From: Nitrospirota bacterium
GTDB lineage: Bacteria > Nitrospirota > Thermodesulfovibrionia > Thermodesulfovibrionales > UBA1546
Direction of reading: 5' to 3'
DNA: 52,422 nucleotides
Assembly: GCA_016208915.1 (NCBI GenBank)
Contig: JACQXE010000026.1
Span: 1-52,422 of the forward strand
Shown: positions 38,806-46,992 of the stretch, piece by piece
Layout of the letters: each line of letters opens with the position of its first letter
Numbering within the stretch: position 1 is the first letter of the stretch
Notes under the pieces: generated by a model
The model's input: the letters and a program-made list of their open reading frames with translations, nothing else
Databases searched by the model: none
Told to the model about the DNA's origin: nothing
Translations under genes and position numbers: made by a program

Positions 38806-40224
38806 TTAATCAACTATCCTGTAATCAGCAACCCTGCTCTCAAGTTCATCCATTATTTTATTGATGGCTTTTCCTTCCACGAGCTGCTCTGTGATAAACC
38901 GCCCCATATCAAAACAATGGTCCGCGTTGTTGTAGTTATACATTCCTATTCTGCCGGTCAGCAGCAGATTGTCGAATTGCCGGAGCCCATTATAAACCTC
39001 TTTGATTTTTTCCTGATATCCCAGATCATAACGCGGATAGAAATCAGGGAAACGCACAACGAGATGACCGCTTACGTCGCTGCCTTTGATAAAACCGCCT
39101 TTAATAAGACCCTCGATACATTTCGCGGCTATTTCCTCATCACCAGCCTTCCACTGCCGGCTGTCAGCCGTACATGTAAAGTCACAGCATATAGCTGTCC
39201 TATCTGCCGGTCCCAGGTCAGGGTTCATTTGTTTCTGTTCAAAAATGCGGCTGAACATAAACTCTCTCTCAGGAAAAAATATCCACTGGTCTTCGAGGAC
39301 AAGAGGTCTCTTAACAAAGACATAGACCAATACCACGCTCCTGAATTCCAGTTTCTGCACAGCGCCGATAAATTTTTTGTCATGAGATAATGTCAGCCCG
39401 CCTAATGAAGAAAGAGGTATGGAAGAAACCATATAATCACATTCAAAAGAATGGGCCTGTCCATCAATGACAGCGTCAATACCTGTAATTCTGCCTGCCT
39501 CTCTTTTAACATGCATTGAACCGGCATTTATAAAAACCCTCCCCCCGTTCTGTTCTATCTTTTCTTTAAGCGTAAGAGGGAAGTCGCCGAATCCCTTTTC
39601 AGGGTAAAAGAAATATTCGGCGCTTGTGTCTTTTGACTCTTTTTTAATGCCCAACAACCTCAAAATAACATCGATACCGCCCGAAGCGGGAATTCTTGTG
39701 CGCGCCATATCCGGATGCAGAGTTGAAGGGTCTCCCCATACCTTATCAGCCAAGGGCTCGAAGACCAGTTCATAAGTGCCGCGGCCGAATTTTTTCATGA
39801 TGTACTCGGCATATGAAGAGGCCGGGCTTTTATCGAACAGGCCGTTTATGAATGTAACCGCATAGCCAAGACCCAATTTTAAAAATGTTCCTGCCCCTAA
39901 CACCTTTGCAAGATTACCGAGTTTTAACGGGTAGTCCAATAAATGACCGCGCAGGAAGATCCGGTTTTTCTTCAGCACTCTAAGGAGACGGCCTTCCATC
40001 ACGTTCTTTATCTCGTCCAGTATGCCGGGGATGACCGAATATAATTTATGGGCGCCATAGTCCAGAATAAATCCGTCGTGCTTAAAGCTGCCGCATACGC
40101 CTCCAATAGTGTTTGTCTTTTCAAGAAGGGTGACTTGAAATTTGCCGCTGCGCGCTAAAAAATAACCTGCAGACAAGCCTCCTATTCCACCGCCTAAAAT
40201 AACTATCTTTTTTTTGTCAGCCAA
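38806..40224 (-). CDS. FAD-dependent oxidoreductase, protoporphyrinogen-oxidase/UGM-like
   Basis: A 472-residue flavoprotein with dinucleotide-binding IVILGGGIGGLSAGYFLARSG, the second motif EKTNTIGGVCGSF, and GAHKLYSVIPG. Proteins of this type in polysaccharide loci are often related to UDP-galactopyranose mutase or NAD(P)-binding amine oxidases. FEPLADKVWGDPSTLHPDMA and LLLTGRIGMYNYNNADHCFD (DHC...GR) fit that group. The start codon is TTG at 40224, set by AAGGAGG six bases before it; no ATG is nearby. It may act on a sugar nucleotide or lipid-linked intermediate. Confidence 0.85.
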   Translation of the reverse strand: MADKKKIVILGGGIGGLSAGYFLARSGKFQVTLLEKTNTIGGVCGSFKHDGFILDYGAHKLYSVIPGILDEIKNVMEGRLLRVLKKNRIFLRGHLLDYPLKLGNLAKVLGAGTFLKLGLGYAVTFINGLFDKSPASSYAEYIMKKFGRGTYELVFEPLADKVWGDPSTLHPDMARTRIPASGGIDVILRLLGIKKESKDTSAEYFFYPEKGFGDFPLTLKEKIEQNGGRVFINAGSMHVKREAGRITGIDAVIDGQAHSFECDYMVSSIPLSSLGGLTLSHDKKFIGAVQKLEFRSVVLVYVFVKRPLVLEDQWIFFPEREFMFSRIFEQKQMNPDLGPADRTAICCDFTCTADSRQWKAGDEEIAAKCIEGLIKGGFIKGSDVSGHLVVRFPDFYPRYDLGYQEKIKEVYNGLRQFDNLLLTGRIGMYNYNNADHCFDMGRFITEQLVEGKAINKIMDELESRVADYRIVD

Positions 40225-40244
40225 TTAAAGCCTCCTTGCAGATT

Positions 40245-41180
40245 TTATTTGGGACGTCGCGCTATTACTAAAGATTGTCCAACCCAGTACGGAATCAATG
40301 CCTTTTCCATACCTAAAGCAGACACTATTTTTCCACCAAGCCTGGCAAGTCCTGATACATATGCCTGCATCCTGGAAAATATATAACCTAATTCAAGCGT
40401 CTGCCAGTGTTTTTTCCGCATGATTATGTCGAAATCTGTCGTCTTCAGCATTTCCGCTATTGTCTTGACGGTAAAATAGTATAGATGTACTGACAAGAGG
40501 AAGACCCATTTTCGCCCCATCAACCGCGCAACAGACGCGCCGATATCAGGATAATTCACAACAAGTATTCCGCCGGGTTTTAGAATACGATTGCACTCTT
40601 TAAGAACAGCCTTGGGGTCCGGCGTGTGTTCCAATACATCCCATAAGGTAACTACATCAAATGTGCTTTCTTTGAACTGCATATTAAACACTGTTCCAGC
40701 ATGAACAGTGATGTTGTAGTGTTTGCTTCCCCATTCAGCAAGCCATCTGCTTGGTTCACATCCTATAACATCCCATCCACGTTTACTTGCAACTCCTAAA
40801 AAAGATCCTCCTGCCGTGCCGATGTCCAGAATTTTACCTTTCTGAGGGACAAGGCGTTCAATCAAATCAAGCGACCTTGCAAATGTGCGCTCCCTTCCGG
40901 CTATCTGTGATACGAACGTTTCATCAGAGCCGCCGCTGTAGCCTTCAAGTATGACCTCCTGGCGAAGACGGGGGTTTAGATACTGCAGCCCGCATTTCCT
41001 GCAGCGCACAAGCTGGTCGATAAGTACCTCGTCACCCGAGGACCTGAATGTCTCTATAATGTTGCCCGGTTTTGCTTTTTCATACTGAGGAGGATAAACC
41101 ACTTCATACTCATTGCTGCCGCATAAACTGCAATTAACATTTTCCAGCATCTCTTCATAACTTTTAACCTGCATGCTCAT
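40245..41180 (-). CDS. SAM-dependent methyltransferase with N-terminal zinc ribbon
   Basis: About 311 residues. An N-terminal Cys4 ribbon (CSLCG ... CRKCG) precedes a class I methyltransferase with the SAM-binding LDIGTAGGSFLGVASKRGWD, the later DVVTLWDVLEHTPDPKAVLK and NRILKPGGILVVNYPDIG. Such proteins typically methylate sugars or lipids in O-antigen or lipid loci. The ATG at 41180 is preferred over the preceding TTG and has AAGGAG at good distance. A 20-base gap separates it from the FAD gene, so they are co-transcribed. Confidence 0.9.
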   Translation of the reverse strand: MSMQVKSYEEMLENVNCSLCGSNEYEVVYPPQYEKAKPGNIIETFRSSGDEVLIDQLVRCRKCGLQYLNPRLRQEVILEGYSGGSDETFVSQIAGRERTFARSLDLIERLVPQKGKILDIGTAGGSFLGVASKRGWDVIGCEPSRWLAEWGSKHYNITVHAGTVFNMQFKESTFDVVTLWDVLEHTPDPKAVLKECNRILKPGGILVVNYPDIGASVARLMGRKWVFLLSVHLYYFTVKTIAEMLKTTDFDIIMRKKHWQTLELGYIFSRMQAYVSGLARLGGKIVSALGMEKALIPYWVGQSLVIARRPK

Positions 41181-41282
41181 CAAGCTTACTCCTTCTTCCT
41201 GATCTGATTTAATTTATGGAATCTCGTATAAAATTTAACCGTCTGAATACAATTTCCAGGAATATTGAAACAGATGCGCCCG

Positions 41283-42695
41283 TTATCCCCTCTTGGAATA
41301 AAGCCAGTACCTAAATAATGATAACCAGCTTATTCCATATCTTGTTTTAATATCCCTGCCGAAATTCCAATAGAAAACAAGCGGGTACAACTTATCAATA
41401 TTTAAAACCGGATCTTTCACTAAACTGACAAACTTGTCATATTCAATATTTGATTTAACGCAATAACCAAACAGCTTTTGCGCATTATTGAACAATCTGC
41501 GCTTCACGGGATCGTCTATAATGCTTGACTGGAAATATGAGTACGTAAATTTACTTCCGAAATCTTTGCCGGTTTGCTCTCGAATGATCTCAGCTATACG
41601 CGTCCCGGGATACGGCTGAAGTATCGAACACACAGGGTATGTTGCCTTTATGTTCTGGTTCATTTTTATAGTTGCGTAAATATCTTCAAGTGTCTCATCG
41701 GGAAGCCCGATCATATTGAATGTTACAAATGACATATTATGATAATTCAGGGCATCGGCAGCTTTATATACATCTTTGTCAGTAATCGGCTTGCCGTAGA
41801 TTTCTCTTCTGATTTTTTCAACCCCGCTCTCAATTGCGAAATACATTATCCTGCAACCGGCGTCCTTCAGTAAACCAACAACTTCTCTATCTATCTGTTT
41901 AGCGGAACTGATACATGCAAAAGACCGTGCTATCTCTTTTTTATATCGTTCGCAAAACTCGCGCACCCAATCCTTTGACAAAAGGAATTGATCATCAATT
42001 ATCTCGAGGGTCTTCCACCCGTATTTCTTCAACTCTTTTATCTCTTCAATAACGCTGTTGACTGATCGCTGCCGGATAATCTTCCCGTGTCCTTGATAGA
42101 TTTTTTTATATGCATGGTTAAAACAGTAACTGCAGTTGAAAGGACAGCCTCTTGAGGTCCATACTTTTTTATGAGGGTTATTTCTCAGTGAAGCGTACTT
42201 TTCGTAATGAGAGCGGTCTGAAAAAGGCAGTTCAGACAGTTCGGCTTCTGTTAAAAGCTGGCCGACTTCATTTTTGACTATGGAATCCCCATCTTTTATC
42301 CAAAGATTGGGAACATCTTTTATTGAGGACATGCTGCCGTCATAGTTTTTTAAAAGCTGCAACAGGGGTTTTTCACCCTCGCCTACGCACACGATATCTA
42401 TATCGGACTGCTCAACAACCTGAGGGAAAAATGTAGGGTGTGGTCCGCCTAAAATTATCTTTGCGCCGGGAAGATTTTTTTTAATATAGCGTGCCGTAGA
42501 GAGCGTCCAATCTATCGAAGGAGAACACAGGCTTATGCCAACAAATTCGGGGTTCTTGTCTTTAAGTTCTTTAATGTTTTTTTCGGGATTCATCAGTATC
42601 TCTGCATTATAACCGTGATACTTCAGATACGCGGTAAGTATCATAGGACCAAGCTTATCTTCTATTTCCTTTTGAACGAATACTATTTTATTCAT
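41283..42695 (-). CDS. B12-binding-type radical SAM protein 1
   Basis: A 470-residue member of the cobalamin-binding-domain radical SAM class. The N-terminal Rossmann-like B12 domain (about 1-130, GISLCSPSIDW, IILGGPHPTFFP, VCVGEGEKPLLQLL) lacks the classic DxHxxG, as many members do. The SAM/4Fe-4S motif CPFNCSYC (C184, C188, C191) is intact. Such enzymes methylate or remodel unactivated carbons in lipids, hopanoids and antibiotics. It is one of three in this 5.5 kb. The start has GAGGG upstream. Substrate is unknown. Confidence 0.9.
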   Translation of the reverse strand: MNKIVFVQKEIEDKLGPMILTAYLKYHGYNAEILMNPEKNIKELKDKNPEFVGISLCSPSIDWTLSTARYIKKNLPGAKIILGGPHPTFFPQVVEQSDIDIVCVGEGEKPLLQLLKNYDGSMSSIKDVPNLWIKDGDSIVKNEVGQLLTEAELSELPFSDRSHYEKYASLRNNPHKKVWTSRGCPFNCSYCFNHAYKKIYQGHGKIIRQRSVNSVIEEIKELKKYGWKTLEIIDDQFLLSKDWVREFCERYKKEIARSFACISSAKQIDREVVGLLKDAGCRIMYFAIESGVEKIRREIYGKPITDKDVYKAADALNYHNMSFVTFNMIGLPDETLEDIYATIKMNQNIKATYPVCSILQPYPGTRIAEIIREQTGKDFGSKFTYSYFQSSIIDDPVKRRLFNNAQKLFGYCVKSNIEYDKFVSLVKDPVLNIDKLYPLVFYWNFGRDIKTRYGISWLSLFRYWLYSKRG

Positions 42696-42752
42696 AAACC
42701 CTCTTTTATTTTATTCCAATCAACAAACTATCTTTTCATGAAGAAAGGTTTG

Positions 42753-43709
42753 TTAAAAAATGGTCTTGCTTCTCCTGCCAATAATTTGATTCATCTCCCG
42801 GAAGCGGGTATTAATCGCATTGAGAATTAATCCGATTGCCAATGACACTATTGCTATAGGACTAAATATGATAATAGTTCCTGTCAACACTTCATTGGGC
42901 AGCTTGACACTCCCTATGAAATTTAAAATCCTCAATACTGCCGCTAAAGCAGATAATAAAAAACAGAACAAACTCAACGTCCCGAATAATCTTATCGGTT
43001 GATGGTCCCTGAGCAGGAGTCCGGCAGTCAATATTATTCTGTAGCCGTCTCGGAAAGATCTCAATTTTGATTCGCTGCCCTCCGGCCTGTTACGATAACG
43101 AATCGGAATCTCGAGAACATCGAGTCCTTTCTCTAATGCTTGTAAAGTCAGCTCCGTCTCTGTCTCAAAACCCGGAGTCAAAAGCGGAACTGATTTAATA
43201 AAACGACGGCTGAACACACGATATCCTGATAAAATATCAAGGTAGCCTGTCTTGAATATACGGTTAATTGTTGAGACTATTAACTTGTTGCCAAACTGGT
43301 GTAACCGGCGCATAGAATCATCAGTTGCATTTGGAAGTCTATTGCCCACTACCATGTCCGCCTCTCCTTTCAGGATAGGTCCTAACAGTTTGGGGGCATC
43401 TTCGGCGTAATATGTGTCATCACCATCCACCACAATAAGGCCATCTGTATCTATAGTATCAAAAATAACCTGCATGACATTGCCTTTACCCTGCTTTCGC
43501 ACATGATGGACTATAGCACCCTCTTTTTTTGCAATTTCTACACTGTCATCCGTTGAATTATTGTCAAAAATATGCACAGGAACATCTTGTAAAACATTTC
43601 TAAAATCATTTATTACCTTAGCAATTGTTAATGCCTCGTTGTAACAAGGAATGGCAACTGCTATGTTATGATTTTTTTTAGCCTCTGATATGCTTGAGCT
43701 CTGTCCCAT
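42753..43709 (-). CDS. GT2 glycosyltransferase, dolichol-phosphate-mannose-synthase-like
   Basis: A 318-residue family 2 glycosyltransferase with NIAVAIPCYNEALTIAKVI, DNNSTDDSVEIA and the metal-binding VDGDDTYYAED (D95-D98), then KGNVMQVIF and a C-terminal pair of membrane helices (about 238-262 and 272-298). This layout makes polyprenyl-phosphate sugars used by GT-C enzymes; the GT-C protein at 37192-38793 is a natural user of its product, which is inference. It lies between two radical SAM genes. Confidence 0.92.
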   Translation of the reverse strand: MGQSSSISEAKKNHNIAVAIPCYNEALTIAKVINDFRNVLQDVPVHIFDNNSTDDSVEIAKKEGAIVHHVRKQGKGNVMQVIFDTIDTDGLIVVDGDDTYYAEDAPKLLGPILKGEADMVVGNRLPNATDDSMRRLHQFGNKLIVSTINRIFKTGYLDILSGYRVFSRRFIKSVPLLTPGFETETELTLQALEKGLDVLEIPIRYRNRPEGSESKLRSFRDGYRIILTAGLLLRDHQPIRLFGTLSLFCFLLSALAAVLRILNFIGSVKLPNEVLTGTIIIFSPIAIVSLAIGLILNAINTRFREMNQIIGRRSKTIF

Positions 43710-43752
43710 TCTTTTTATATATATTCGGTTTTTACAACAAATAACATAACAA

Positions 43753-45249
43753 CTAACTATTGGAGCTACGGAATTTACTTAACAATACTTCATTTAAAAA
43801 ATTCATAATATAAACTCTTCCGTGAACATAGCGTCTTTTGGTTAAAGCAATTACAACGCGGGGTAAGGCGGTAGTAATATAATAATTTTGTATCCGGAAT
43901 AAGCGGTATAAACGGCTTTTAATCAAAAAGTAAACAAGCCATTTCGGCAGCAGGGGGAAATAATTAAACAAAAAATTAATACTGTAGTATCGCTTTGGGT
44001 CTTTTAAACTTCCTCCGGTAAGAAGGGAGCCGCTTTCTATTAATGTGCCTTGCTCTATACTGTCGATATCTTTATCGGAAAGCAATCCCTGTTTATAAGC
44101 AATGCTGACTATTTCTGTCTTGGGATAATAAGTCAGCCAATATACGCTTATTATATCGGGTCTGCACCCGTTATAAAACATGACGCTTTCCTCTTCTTTT
44201 TCAAGTGTATCACCTGGGACCCCCAGCAAATGATCAGCCTGTACCAATATGCCCGCTTCCTTTAAATATTTTATGGCTTGAACAATTTTTTCATTGTTGG
44301 ACCTTCTATTGAGTATTTTCGAACAAACTTCCTCTGAAGTTGATTCCACCCCTATCCCTACAAAAATACAGCCGGTCGAACTGAGCAGCTCTGCTATCTC
44401 ATTGTCTATATAGAATGGATTTACTATGCACATAAAAGGCAAATTAATTTTACTCTTGAACTCACTACAAAATTCCCGAATCCAGTTTTTGCTTGTAGTA
44501 AATGAATCATCCCAGAATGAAATATACTTAGGTGAAAATTGTTTTTTTGCATGAAGCAGTTCATCAATTACATTTTGCACCGTTCTCCGCCTCAGGTCCT
44601 TTTTTCCCCTCAAGACATGATAAAACGAATTAAAACAATACGAGCAACTGTAAGGACAGCCCCGGCTGGTAATGATACGGTATTCTCCGGTCAATTTCAT
44701 TAACGAGGAAAACGGGGCCTTATGGGGAAAAGGCACCTCGTCCAGATCGGACAGTTTCCCTTCTATAAACTCACCGATCATTCTGTCTCCTGATTTAAAA
44801 ACTATTCCTTTAACCGGTTTATCAGGAAGAACAAATTTATTTTCTTTTCTCCCCTCTTGAAGAAATTCACTAAAAGAGATTTCAGCTTCGCCTATAGCGA
44901 CACAATCAACTTCTGGATTATTAAGTACCCTTTGAGGAACTGCTGTCGGGTGAATGCCCCCGAATATTGTAATTACATGAGGCATGATCTCTTTCAATGC
45001 CTTCGCACATTTCAGTTGATATTGATAATTGTCGGTCACACATGAAAAAGCGACAACATCCGGATTAGTATTTACGACCCTTTTGGCTATATCGGGAAAA
45101 GAAAGAGATTTATTCACCCTGTTAACAAAATTATTCCGCGCCTGATAATACACAAGATCTGTCTCGTATCCGTTTTTCAGACATACAGACATTAAATACT
45201 GGGTACCCAAATTTTCAAAATCCGGGTAAACAAAAGTAACCTTAGGCAT
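43753..45249 (-). CDS. B12-binding-type radical SAM protein 2
   Basis: A 498-residue cobalamin-type radical SAM protein. The N-terminal domain (about 1-150, GGIHPTAVPQRVLNNPEVDC and AIGEAEISF) precedes the motif CPYSCSYC (C198, C202, C205) and a TIM-barrel with IGVESTSEEV. It overlaps the third radical SAM gene by eight bases upstream (45242-45249), implying coupled translation. It is only moderately similar to the other two, so they probably catalyse different steps. Confidence 0.9.
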   Translation of the reverse strand: MPKVTFVYPDFENLGTQYLMSVCLKNGYETDLVYYQARNNFVNRVNKSLSFPDIAKRVVNTNPDVVAFSCVTDNYQYQLKCAKALKEIMPHVITIFGGIHPTAVPQRVLNNPEVDCVAIGEAEISFSEFLQEGRKENKFVLPDKPVKGIVFKSGDRMIGEFIEGKLSDLDEVPFPHKAPFSSLMKLTGEYRIITSRGCPYSCSYCFNSFYHVLRGKKDLRRRTVQNVIDELLHAKKQFSPKYISFWDDSFTTSKNWIREFCSEFKSKINLPFMCIVNPFYIDNEIAELLSSTGCIFVGIGVESTSEEVCSKILNRRSNNEKIVQAIKYLKEAGILVQADHLLGVPGDTLEKEEESVMFYNGCRPDIISVYWLTYYPKTEIVSIAYKQGLLSDKDIDSIEQGTLIESGSLLTGGSLKDPKRYYSINFLFNYFPLLPKWLVYFLIKSRLYRLFRIQNYYITTALPRVVIALTKRRYVHGRVYIMNFLNEVLLSKFRSSNS

Positions 45250-46759
45250 GACTCGCGGATCTCCTCAAAAAAGCGTTGGACAGGGCTTGTCTGATTTCAT
45301 AAAAGCGAATTGATAAGGCCCGGTAAGGCACCATCTCCATCTTTGTCTCAAACCTGCGTATCATAAAGTTTATGGGCTGTTTAAGAAATTTCAACGGATG
45401 GGACAGAAGCTTCCAGAGCAAAAAGTGTTTATACAAATCCAATCTGAAACGATTTAAGCGTTCATAATCTTCCCGCCATGTCGGCGAGAAATTGAGTTCA
45501 GATAACGAATTGTAACCATAGAATGATTCAAATATTGAAGAACCAGGCACAGGAGTAACAATAAAAAGAGCGATTTCATCCACGCCCTTACGTGTCAACC
45601 TGTGCACAAGGTCCCATGTCATCTTTAAATCCTCTTCGGTTTCACCAGGGAAGCCAAGCACAAAACAAACCTGTAATTTTATTCCCGCCTTGCTCATATG
45701 AGCAGCAAGACGCTCAGCATGCGGAAGGTTAAATGGCTTGTTCATCAGCTTAAGAACACGGGAAGAGCCTGATTCAGGTGAAATGGATATATAGCTGCAC
45801 CCGGACCTTGCCATTAAATCAACAGTTTCTTCATCACGGATAGTTTCGATTTTAGTGCCCGAAACAATTTTCCAGTTGATATTTAATTTACGGCTAATAA
45901 TGTCACGACATATATCCCTGGTGCGTTCATCTGAAATTGTAGGGTCTACATCCTCAATATGAAATTCCTGAATATTGTAGGTTTGTGAAAAAAATTCCAT
46001 TTCATCTACCACGTTCTTTGCAGAACGTTTCCTCCATGCTCTATTATTGGTCTTTGGTATTACACAAAATCCGCACTGATAAGGGCAGCCACGGGAAGTC
46101 AAGATGGGCAGATAACGCTTCTTTGTAAAAGGACCATGCGCAAAATGAATATCCCAGTAATTCTTTAAAGGGAACAGTTCCCATGCAGGAAAAGGTAAGG
46201 CATCAAGGTCCGCAATATGGCCGGAAGGAATATTATAAAACTCTCTTGACCCTACCCCGTCAAGTTGATGCACATCTCCGAATCCGTTAATCAGGAAGTT
46301 AGCAAGCTCTGCTGCCCTATGTTCCCCTTCTCCTGTAAGCACATAATCCGCGCCTGCTTTATAGAATGATTCGGCAACACAGCTCAAGGCATAAGCAGTC
46401 ACAGCTTGTGTATTTTCGACAACAATAAGCGGGGTATCTTTAAATTTCCGTTTAATGGCTTCAACAATTCCTATAGTGGAAATATGGTTAGTGAGATTAA
46501 TGGCATATACAAATATAACCTTGCAATCAGATGGTATCTCTCTGATAATCTCATCATGGGTCAAACCAAGCATTAAGTAATTCCCATTACGCGTTGACTG
46601 ATGAGGTTTTTCACCAAAAGCATCAATTGCTTTTACAGTAAAATCTGCCTCTATTAGCGAAGACGCTATATATGCCAAACCTATTGGCATATATACAACC
46701 CCGGTGGTAAAGGGATCATTGCGTTGAACAACGAGATTAGGATTAATCAAGATTATCAC
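45242..46759 (-). CDS. B12-binding-type radical SAM protein 3
   Basis: A 505-residue cobalamin-type radical SAM protein. The N-terminal domain opens MIILINPNLVVQRNDPFTTG and includes MPIGLAYIASSLIEADFTV and GEGEHRAAELANFL; the cluster motif is CPYQCGFC (C225, C229, C232), and SGCSYISISPESGSSRVLKL follows. The start is GTG at 46759 without a visible Shine-Dalgarno; this is kept because the strand start MIILINPN is typical of the class. The GTG may depend on leaderless or weak initiation. Confidence 0.88.
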   Translation of the reverse strand: MIILINPNLVVQRNDPFTTGVVYMPIGLAYIASSLIEADFTVKAIDAFGEKPHQSTRNGNYLMLGLTHDEIIREIPSDCKVIFVYAINLTNHISTIGIVEAIKRKFKDTPLIVVENTQAVTAYALSCVAESFYKAGADYVLTGEGEHRAAELANFLINGFGDVHQLDGVGSREFYNIPSGHIADLDALPFPAWELFPLKNYWDIHFAHGPFTKKRYLPILTSRGCPYQCGFCVIPKTNNRAWRKRSAKNVVDEMEFFSQTYNIQEFHIEDVDPTISDERTRDICRDIISRKLNINWKIVSGTKIETIRDEETVDLMARSGCSYISISPESGSSRVLKLMNKPFNLPHAERLAAHMSKAGIKLQVCFVLGFPGETEEDLKMTWDLVHRLTRKGVDEIALFIVTPVPGSSIFESFYGYNSLSELNFSPTWREDYERLNRFRLDLYKHFLLWKLLSHPLKFLKQPINFMIRRFETKMEMVPYRALSIRFYEIRQALSNAFLRRSASHA

Positions 46760-46905
46760 TATTAAATTAATTTAACACATAATAAAAATTATTTACAATT
46801 TTAACTGAAGAGTAAAATGTGAATTCAAAGAATCACGGGAAGCAACCGGTCAGTCAAAACTGCAAAACTTTTAGATAGATGCAAATATTACTGCATTGTA
46901 ATAAC

Positions 46906-46926
46906 ATCAAGTTTACTAAACTTGAT
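46906..46926. promoter_or_regulatory. Perfect 21-base palindrome upstream of the radical SAM cluster
   Basis: ATCAAGTTTA and TAAACTTGAT flank a central C. It lies in the 233-base gap between the phosphatase-superfamily gene and the radical SAM genes, about 150 bases before the GTG at 46759. It could be an operator for a dimeric repressor, or a transcript hairpin; no T-run follows on either side. Confidence 0.45.
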
Positions 46927-46992
46927 TCTTTGAGAAATCCATCAAGGCCCTCTATATAATCATTCAGAGCAAGGTTGATATGAAACATAAAA

